Part shown: in pieces, positions 1-4,602 of the stretch
Layout of the letters: every line of letters begins with the position of its first letter
How positions within the stretch are numbered: position 1 is the stretch's first letter
From: DATEMK01 sp035275625
GTDB taxonomy: Bacteria > Bacteroidota > Bacteroidia > AKYH767-A > OLB10
Length of the DNA: 5,179 nt
Reading direction: 5' to 3'
NCBI GenBank assembly: GCA_035275625.1
Contig: DATEMK010000501.1
Location: forward strand, 1-5,179
Translations under genes and position numbers: made by a program
Notes under the pieces: model-generated
What the model was told of the DNA's origin: nothing
The model's input: only the letters and a program-made list of their open reading frames with translations
Database searches by the model: none

Positions 1-406
1 GATTCGCCTGTGAACTGAGCGCATCCATTTTTTGCGCACGGGAAATACGGGGAATGGCATCCACCGCAAAGGCTGAAATGCCTGCCTGCGCACATGCCTC
101 AACGGTAGCAGGATTTGTTACCGCCCAGATGTATGAAATAAGCACTGCCTCTTTTTTCAGCAATGCAATGTCATCCGGAGCAGGCGCATTTACCTTGCAT
201 ACAATATCAGCCGCATACACCGTTTTTTTATCAGCAAGAGATGCTCCTGCAGAGGTGAATTGCTCATCCGGAAAAAAGGAATTTAATCCAGCCCCGGTTT
301 CAACCACCACCTCAAAACCTGCTTTCACAAAACTTTTAACAGCATCAGGAGTGATGGCAACACGGTTTTCTCCCTGCTTGTTTTCTTTTGGTACTCCTAT
401 TTTCAT
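1..406 (-). CDS. pntA: NAD(P) transhydrogenase subunit alpha, N-terminal part (3' end outside window)
   Basis: This is the N-terminal 135 codons of the alpha subunit of the Re/Si-specific, proton-translocating NAD(P) transhydrogenase, the membrane enzyme that uses the proton gradient to move hydride from NADH to NADP+. The start is ATG at 404-406, giving MKIGVPKENK; the frame stays open to the window edge. Visible family landmarks are the RVAITPD motif at residues 15-21, KVNAPAPDD at 71-79, and the block PRISRAQKMDALSSQAN at 119-135, which from memory nearly matches E. coli PntA (PRISRAQ.LDALSSMAN). These lie in the AlaDh/PNT N-terminal domain, part of the cytoplasmic NAD(H)-binding dI component. 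Alanine dehydrogenase shares the fold, but the RISRAQ...DALSS block favours transhydrogenase. Many bacteria split alpha into two genes; whether that holds here lies outside the window. It is transcribed away from the genes to its right, and no Shine-Dalgarno sequence is seen. Confidence 0.95.
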   Translation of the reverse strand, partial: MKIGVPKENKQGENRVAITPDAVKSFVKAGFEVVVETGAGLNSFFPDEQFTSAGASLADKKTVYAADIVCKVNAPAPDDIALLKKEAVLISYIWAVTNPATVEACAQAGISAFAVDAIPRISRAQKMDALSSQAN

Positions 407-426
407 TCAATGAATTTTTGCGAGTG

Positions 427-434
427 CAAAGAAA
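427..434 (-). promoter_or_regulatory. Candidate -7 element for pntA (weak)
   Basis: On the minus strand this reads TTTCTTTG, seven of the eight positions allowed by the Bacteroidota -7 consensus TAnnTTTG (T replaces A at position 2). It would place the transcript start around 15 nt before the pntA ATG. No TTTG-type -33 box sits at the expected distance, so support is weak. Confidence 0.25.
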
Positions 435-453
435 AACAAAAATCTGAGACTTT

Positions 454-485
454 GTTAAATGGTTAAATGGCTAAATGGCTGAATT
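454..485. repeat. Octamer tandem repeat, GTTAAATG x3 plus a degenerate copy
   Basis: Units are GTTAAATG (454-461), GTTAAATG (462-469), GCTAAATG (470-477) and a decayed GCTGAATT (478-485). The run lies upstream of pntA and before the heptamer arrays. It is too short to imply function; its interest is that a third short-period repeat sits in the same gap. Confidence 0.75.
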
Positions 486-523
486 GTCAGCCGTTAATTG
501 TTAATTATTAATCGTCAGTCAAT

Positions 524-677
524 GGTTATTGGTTATTGGTTATTGGTTATTGGTCATTGGTCATTGGTTATTGGTCATTGGTTATTGGTCATTGGTCATT
601 GGTCATTGGTCATTGGTCGTTGGTCATTGGTTATTGGTTATTGGTTATTGGTCATTGGTCATTGGTCATTGGTCATT
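524..677. repeat. Heptanucleotide tandem array, 22 units of GGTYATT
   Basis: There are exactly 22 contiguous 7-bp units with no indels. Every unit is GGTTATT or GGTCATT except unit 14 (615-621), GGTCGTT. The T/C state at position 4 runs TTTTCCTCTCCCC(C)CTTTCCCC, so nearly all variation is a transition at one position. The period is not a multiple of three, so all frames read a 7-residue repeat and the array is unlikely to encode protein. Three units make 21 bp, about two helical turns, so every third unit lies on one DNA face. Similar GGTCATTGGTTATT arrays occur, as I recall, between genes in Bacteroidota and cyanobacteria, with no role known to me. Flanking sequence (517-523, AGTCAAT) looks like a decayed unit. 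Confidence 0.97.
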
Positions 678-678
678 G

Positions 679-748
679 TGAATTTTGAATTGTTGACTTC
701 CGGTCTCCGCCTTCTGACCTCCGACATCTGCCCTCTGCCTACCGTCTA
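679..748. repeat. Second, degenerate heptanucleotide array (CYGMCYT-like)
   Basis: One base after the GGTYATT array ends, a different 7-bp period begins. Units at 693-748 are TTGACTT, CCGGTCT, CCGCCTT, CTGACCT, CCGACAT, CTGCCCT, CTGCCTA and CCGTCTA, eight units in register with consensus near CYGMCYT and G fixed at position 3. Two looser units, TGAATTT (679-685) and TGAATTG (686-692), extend the register leftward. Unlike the first array the copies are diverged, which suggests greater age or looser copying. Its right end reaches into the candidate promoter of the next gene. Confidence 0.65.
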
Positions 749-763
749 TTTTTCCCATCTTTG
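734..763 (+). promoter_or_regulatory. Candidate Bacteroidota-type promoter for the 787-1845 gene pair
   Basis: CATCTTTG at 756-763 matches TAnnTTTG at all fixed positions except the first T, and is followed by CAGC. TCTG at 734-737 lies 18 nt upstream and could serve as a degenerate -33 TTTG box; it falls within the second heptamer array. The predicted transcript start is near 770, leaving a leader of about 15-20 nt. The match is by eye. Confidence 0.4.
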
Positions 764-786
764 CAGCAAAGAAAAAAAGTTTAAGC

Positions 787-1050
787 ATGATCAAATACAC
801 CCCGCAATATTTACAAAAGCTGGAAGATTTACTGAAAGAAAATAATTACACCATCCGCAATGAAAAAGGAAATTTTAAATCAGGGTATTGCATACTTGAA
901 TTTAAAAGGGTGATTGTAATAAATAAATTCTCAACCATCGAAAGCCGCATTAATGCGCTTGTTGAAATTCTCAAAGAGCTGGATGAAAAAGAAGAATTGA
1001 GCGAAGATGCAAAAGAGGAAATAAAGAAAGTTTCTAAAGTGGAAAAGTAA
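787..1050 (+). CDS. Small conserved-looking protein of unknown function (87 aa)
   Basis: I cannot assign a function. The protein has 87 residues and starts at ATG 787, preceded by an A-rich stretch (AAAGAAAAAAAG) rather than a clear Shine-Dalgarno sequence, as is common in Bacteroidota. Residues 1-63 look like a compact alpha/beta fold: a helix (YLQKLEDLLKEN), then two strands (NYTIRNEKGNFKSGYCILE and KRVIVINKF), then a helix (IESRINALVEILKEL). Residues 64-87 are a Lys/Glu-rich, probably flexible or helical tail. There is no signal peptide or membrane segment. I recall similar small proteins (GNFKSGYC...VVVNKF...RINAL) in other Bacteroidota, often near an MBL-fold hydrolase, but cannot verify that here. 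It lies 33 bp before the PhnP-like gene and is probably cotranscribed with it. Confidence 0.85.
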   Translation: MIKYTPQYLQKLEDLLKENNYTIRNEKGNFKSGYCILEFKRVIVINKFSTIESRINALVEILKELDEKEELSEDAKEEIKKVSKVEK

Positions 1051-1055
1051 AAATG

Positions 1056-1076
1056 TCCAAAGTTCAAAGTTGAAGT
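1056..1076. repeat. Short heptamer repeat between two genes (TCCAAAG, TTCAAAG, TTGAAGT)
   Basis: The 33-bp spacer between the small gene and the PhnP-like gene contains TCCAAAG, TTCAAAG and a poorly matching third unit, TTGAAGT. Only two copies are good, so this alone could be chance. It is listed because the period again is 7 bp, as in the two arrays upstream. Confidence 0.4.
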
Positions 1077-1083
1077 CCTCAAA

Positions 1084-1845
1084 ATGAAAATCACTTTTCT
1101 CGGAACCGGAACTTCACAAGGTGTGCCTGTCATTGCATGCCCCTGCAGAGTATGCAGTTCTGCGGACCCCAGGGATAAACGGTTGCGCGCATCCGTGATG
1201 ATTGAAGACAAAGGCAAAGTGATCGTTATTGATTCAGGTCCTGATTTCAGGCAGCAGATGCTTCGCGCAAATGTGAAACACCTGGACGGCCTTGTTTTTA
1301 CGCATGAGCACAAAGATCATATTGCGGGTATGGACGACATCCGGGCGTTTAACTATGTGCACAAAAAGAAAGTTGACGTGTATGCCTCTGAAAAAGTGCA
1401 GGAAACCATGAAGCGCGAGTTTCCTTATGTGTTTGAAGATTTTAAGTACCCGGGCGTTCCGGAAATTGATCTCCATACTATTTCTAACAAAGAATTTGAA
1501 GTGGCAGGAATAAAAATTCTTCCTGTTGAAGTGATGCATTACCGCATTCCTGTTTTCGGTTTTCGCATCGGTGATTTTACTTATATCACAGATGCGAATT
1601 TTATTTCGGAAGAAGAAAAGAAAAAAATACGCGGCTCAAAAATTATTGTGCTCAATGCTTTGCGGAAAGAGAAACATGTATCACATTATAATTTAGAGGA
1701 AGCTGTTAGTGTTCTTAAAGATTTGAATCCTGAAACCGGTTATCTTACTCACATCAGCCACCAGCTTGGTTTGCATGTGGAAGTAGAAAAGGAACTGCCT
1801 GAAAATATAAAATGCGCTTACGATGGTTTGGTGCTGAACCTGTAA
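1084..1845 (+). CDS. PhnP-like MBL-fold metal-dependent hydrolase
   Basis: A 253-residue cytoplasmic metallo-beta-lactamase-fold enzyme, close in length and motif order to E. coli PhnP, a phosphoribosyl cyclic phosphodiesterase. Visible are the N-terminal GTGTSQGVP (residues 7-15); Cys19, Cys21 and Cys24, the same C-x-C-x2-C spacing as the structural zinc site of PhnP; the metal motif H74-x-H76-x-D78-H79 (THEHKDH); His152 (MHYRIP); Asp170 (YITDAN); His201; and His223 with His226 (THISHQLG), the second of which would complete the structural zinc site. All expected ligands are present, so the protein should be active. No phosphonate (phn) gene is visible nearby, so the substrate here is open; a cyclic phosphodiester or other phosphodiester is the family-level guess. 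It follows the 87-aa gene by 33 bp, probably as one operon. tRNase Z is less likely because the CxCxxC site points to the PhnP branch. Confidence 0.9.
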   Translation: MKITFLGTGTSQGVPVIACPCRVCSSADPRDKRLRASVMIEDKGKVIVIDSGPDFRQQMLRANVKHLDGLVFTHEHKDHIAGMDDIRAFNYVHKKKVDVYASEKVQETMKREFPYVFEDFKYPGVPEIDLHTISNKEFEVAGIKILPVEVMHYRIPVFGFRIGDFTYITDANFISEEEKKKIRGSKIIVLNALRKEKHVSHYNLEEAVSVLKDLNPETGYLTHISHQLGLHVEVEKELPENIKCAYDGLVLNL

Positions 1846-1863
1846 AAAATAAAAAAGCCGGTA

Positions 1864-1909
1864 AATTTTTCATTCCTTTTTCAATTGCAGAAATTCAAAA
1901 AGAAAAATT
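1864..1909. other. Imperfect AT-rich inverted repeat downstream of the PhnP-like gene
   Basis: AATTTTTC (1864-1871) pairs with GAAAAATT (1902-1909); after a 5-nt bulge, TTTTT (1877-1881) pairs with AAAAA (1897-1901); after one C-C mismatch, AATT (1883-1886) pairs with AATT (1892-1895) around a 5-nt loop. That makes 17 pairs, of which only one is G-C. It starts 18 nt after the stop codon and might act as a weak 3' end structure, but it lacks a following T-run and could be chance in AT-rich DNA. Confidence 0.3.
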
Positions 1910-2233
1910 ACTTTCGCTTAAAGGAAGTATATTCACTTTTTAAAAGAAAATGAAATAGTTGGTGAGGACACACAGAAGATGAAATTTTTTTTCTTCTTTT
2001 ATTTCAATGTGTTAAATCAATTTTTGATTGTATTACTATCAAAACAACTGCGTTTATTTGGAATAGATTTATTTTTCCATAAAAAATAATGATGGTCACG
2101 GAAGCAAGAAAGATATTATTTTGAGCTTGATCTGATGTGTCCTGTTCATGAAAATGGAATTGAAAAATGTTAATTACTTTGTTATTATGAATTTATCAAA
2201 TCTTAATTATTAATACAATCTGTCTGTGTAAAT

Positions 2234-2261
2234 TTGACAAATCTGTATTTTAATCTAATAA
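2234..2261 (+). promoter_or_regulatory. Sigma70-like promoter candidate before the methyltransferase
   Basis: TTGACA (2234-2239) and TAATAA (2256-2261) are 16 bp apart, and an overlapping TTTG (2233-2236) is usable as a Bacteroidota -33 box. The -10 element ends only 4 bp before the GTG start, so a transcript from it would be leaderless or nearly so. The word AATCTGT occurs at 2217-2223 and 2240-2246, with shorter AATCT at 2199-2203 and 2252-2256. A match in AT-rich sequence may be accidental. Confidence 0.3.
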
Positions 2262-2265
2262 ACCT

Positions 2266-4602
2266 GTGGCTGAACCAACAAACGGGGAGTTTCTTGATAG
2301 AAATTTCTGGGTAAAACATTTTGGAGTATTTAGAGTTCCTCTTTTTCATAAGCAAGTTGCAGATGAAAAGCAATTTGTTTTATTGAACGGTAGCCATAAT
2401 AATTTTTGTATTGATTATAATAATAAATTTACTGAAGCAGATTATAAAAGCTTTGCATGGTCTTCAGGTGTTGATAATTTTTTGGCATTTGATGGGAACA
2501 ACGCGCATCTTTTCAGGTGGTTTAAGCGCGGTCATGAAAAAATTTCGCTTGATGTCATAAAAAATAATCTTCCAAGATTTTATGAATATTTGGGAAAAGG
2601 AAATTTTTCTTATGAAAATGCAATTGTTCCTTTCGTTATAAGGATATTTCGAAAACTCAGAAATCAATTTAAGCAAACAGATGGTGCGGAGGCTTTAAAA
2701 GCATTTCTTTATTTACTTTCAAGTTTAAGTAATCAAGAAAATTTAGATAAAGGAATTAATCCAAAAACTTTCTCAATGGATTTGGAAGAATATTTAGAAG
2801 AGTTAAAAGCAGGATTTCCCACGGATGATTTAAAGCCTCATTTGAATTTGATCCTCCGTCATGCAGCAGGGCGAATATTTGAAGAAGCACATTTCGAAGC
2901 CTATATAAGTCCGCAATTGGAATTGTTTCCATCTCCTGCTATCAAGTACAAATCATATAATCCTAAACAATATGGAGCGTATTTTACCCCATCTTATTTG
3001 TCACGTACCATTGTCGAAGAATCGTTACGTTGTTATAGTACTTTACCATCTTCCCTAACAATTTTTGATCCTGCATCCGGATCTTCAGAGTTTCTTACTG
3101 AGATTTTGCGTCAACTCAAGAGTATGAACTATGCTGGAAAAATAAAATTGATTGGTTGGGATATTTCTGAATCAGCTCTTGATATTTCAAAATTCATTTT
3201 AAATTTTGAATTAAAAGAATGGGATAAAGAACAAGTTAGCTTTGAATTAAAACAATGCGATTCTCTATTGCTTGAGAATAAATGGCCAAAAGCTGATATT
3301 ATCCTGATGAATCCTCCTTTTCTCTCCTGGGAGCTTATGAAAAATGATGCTTCATTGCGTTTAGCGGTTAAGAACGTTCTTGATGATAAATACAGCAAAA
3401 GCCCAAACCTTGCGTCAGCTTTTTTTTGGTTGGCGATTAATAGTTTAAAAACAAACGGTATTATTGGATGTTTGTTGCCAAGTGCAATTTTGAATTCTGA
3501 TTCACACCTTGAAATAAGGAAGCATGCGAAAGAAATTATTTCTCCAAAAATAATAGGACGTTTAGGGAGTTTTGTTTTTGAGAATGCTTTGGTAGATGCT
3601 TGTATGTTAATTGCAACAACGAATAGTCCTAATAGTACTACTTTATTATGGACCCAAAACATTTCTGATGTAACTTCAAAAGCATTACGAGAGCTACGAA
3701 AACTTCATTTCAATCCAGATAAAATTGTCAATGAGCCAGAAAAGTATAGTATTTATAATTTGACCAATTATACTTATTTAGATAACAATTGGATGCCGAC
3801 CTCATATTTTTCAGCTACTCTAAAGGAAAAACTTGAAAAAAAGATTTTAGGAAATAAGCTAAAGAGAGTTGAAGAAATATTTGAGGTTCACAGAGGTGCC
3901 GATCCAGGAAGAAAATATTTTATTGTAGCAAAGGAGTATTACAAAACCTTAAGCAAAAACGAACAAATTTATTTTAGACCATGCATTGATAGCTCAACAA
4001 TAATAGCAGGGCAAATAAAGAAAGAAGATTATTTGTTTTATCCTAAAACTTATGGACTGCCGCAATTTCAATCCGAAACGCAACTAAAGAAGTTTCTTCC
4101 GAAGTTTTATAAAGATATTTTATTACCAAATAAAAAAGAATTAATTAGCAGGATAGGATTTGACGAAGCTAATTGGTGGCATTTGCAAAGACATCGCCCT
4201 TGGCAAGAAAAAAAAATTTCTAAGCTTGTTTCTTCTGCATTTGGAAAAGCGGGCAATTTTGGATATGATTCATCGGGCGAATATGTAGTTGAACAAAGCT
4301 GTGCTTGGTTGCCAATTGCGGATTTTATGAATGAAAATATTCAGTATGCCTACCTTGCTATTTTAAACAGCCACTTTTTTAATAGGTTGCTTGCAATCTA
4401 TTCTAAACAACTTGCCGGTGGTGAATGGTACAATTTACAAACTAAACATGTGAAAGATATCCCTTTACCAGATTTGATGGTACTTAGCGATTCTTCTTAT
4501 GAGAGTTTATCCAAATATGGTAGAGCCATATCAAAAGGTGTTGAAATTAATGAAGAAGAATTGAATAAAACAGTTTTGAATCTTTACAATATTTCTGATT
4601 AA
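2266..4602 (+). CDS. Gamma-class N6-adenine DNA methyltransferase (type II/IIG-like)
   Basis: A 778-residue DNA methyltransferase expected to move a methyl group from S-adenosylmethionine to adenine N6 in a specific site. Motif order is gamma-class: motif X (QYGAYFTP, residues 235-242), motif I (FDPASGSSEFL, 268-278), motif II (GWDIS, 297-301), motif III (CDSLL, 331-335), catalytic motif IV (NPPF, 349-352) and a motif VI-like GIIGCLLPSAIL (398-409). Residues about 530-735 form the probable target-recognition region, ending in the Eco57I/TaqI-like YLAILNSHFFN...LQTKHVKDIPLP. The N-terminal 230 residues lack an evident PD-(D/E)xK nuclease, so a separate partner is likely. Motif I has GSS where GxG is usual, and motif IV is NPPF rather than NPPY. 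The start is GTG at 2266: a stop at 2251-2253 leaves no earlier option, and the first internal ATG codon is residue 171. It overlaps the next gene by 1 bp. GC is visibly lower than in the genes to the left. Confidence 0.9.
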   Translation: MAEPTNGEFLDRNFWVKHFGVFRVPLFHKQVADEKQFVLLNGSHNNFCIDYNNKFTEADYKSFAWSSGVDNFLAFDGNNAHLFRWFKRGHEKISLDVIKNNLPRFYEYLGKGNFSYENAIVPFVIRIFRKLRNQFKQTDGAEALKAFLYLLSSLSNQENLDKGINPKTFSMDLEEYLEELKAGFPTDDLKPHLNLILRHAAGRIFEEAHFEAYISPQLELFPSPAIKYKSYNPKQYGAYFTPSYLSRTIVEESLRCYSTLPSSLTIFDPASGSSEFLTEILRQLKSMNYAGKIKLIGWDISESALDISKFILNFELKEWDKEQVSFELKQCDSLLLENKWPKADIILMNPPFLSWELMKNDASLRLAVKNVLDDKYSKSPNLASAFFWLAINSLKTNGIIGCLLPSAILNSDSHLEIRKHAKEIISPKIIGRLGSFVFENALVDACMLIATTNSPNSTTLLWTQNISDVTSKALRELRKLHFNPDKIVNEPEKYSIYNLTNYTYLDNNWMPTSYFSATLKEKLEKKILGNKLKRVEEIFEVHRGADPGRKYFIVAKEYYKTLSKNEQIYFRPCIDSSTIIAGQIKKEDYLFYPKTYGLPQFQSETQLKKFLPKFYKDILLPNKKELISRIGFDEANWWHLQRHRPWQEKKISKLVSSAFGKAGNFGYDSSGEYVVEQSCAWLPIADFMNENIQYAYLAILNSHFFNRLLAIYSKQLAGGEWYNLQTKHVKDIPLPDLMVLSDSSYESLSKYGRAISKGVEINEEELNKTVLNLYNISD

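Larger units (their letters stand above)
407..786. other. Divergent intergenic region made of short-period repeats
   Basis: This 380-bp gap separates the start of pntA (minus strand) from the start of the small plus-strand gene at 787. I see no gene in it. It holds an octamer run (454-485), a clean heptamer array (524-677), a degenerate second heptamer array (679-748) and a candidate promoter at each end. An open frame crosses the heptamer array, but it only spells the repeat (recurring VIGHW/LLVIG) and overlaps the real gene downstream, so I treat it as non-coding. Confidence 0.8.
1846..2265. other. AT-rich intergenic gap without a convincing gene
   Basis: This 420-bp gap separates the PhnP-like gene from the methyltransferase. 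No tRNA or known RNA is recognised. It contains an imperfect inverted repeat (1864-1909), a small hairpin (AATCAA-TTT-TTGATT, 2015-2029), a 36-codon hydrophobic reading frame (1979-2089) that I do not call as a gene, and a promoter-like region at its right end. No strong GC-stem plus T-run terminator is visible after the PhnP-like gene. The gap coincides with a drop in GC content and may mark the edge of an acquired segment. Confidence 0.7.

Noticed and set aside
54..413. Plus-strand reading frame opposite pntA
   Set aside because: The minus strand encodes an unmistakable PntA N-terminus over the same bases, so this is a shadow frame.
524..677. CRISPR array
   Set aside because: The 7-bp units are contiguous, with no spacers and no repeat of CRISPR length.
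524..677. Replication origin iterons
   Set aside because: The units are shorter than typical iterons and have no gaps, and there is no Rep or DnaA gene or DnaA-box cluster nearby.
498..845. Open reading frame of 115 codons across the heptamer array, with a recurring VIGHW/LLVIG peptide repeat
   Set aside because: The peptide repeat is just the 7-bp DNA repeat read in frame; the frame then runs into the better-supported gene at 787. No coding evidence beyond absence of stops.
1851..1943. Stop-free stretch after the PhnP-like gene reading KKAGKFFIPFSIAEIQKEKL...
   Set aside because: It has a protein-like look and might be a decayed gene end, but there is no start codon, no recognised family, and it overlaps the inverted repeat; about 30 codons is within chance.
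2101..2175. Very short plus-strand frames (such as MCPVHENGIEKC)
   Set aside because: Around a dozen codons with no ribosome binding site or context; indistinguishable from noise.
2266..4602. BREX PglX or type I HsdM assignment for the methyltransferase
   Set aside because: The length is well short of PglX as I know it, no other BREX genes are seen, and no HsdS or HsdR is present; the built-in recognition region fits a type II/IIG-like enzyme better.
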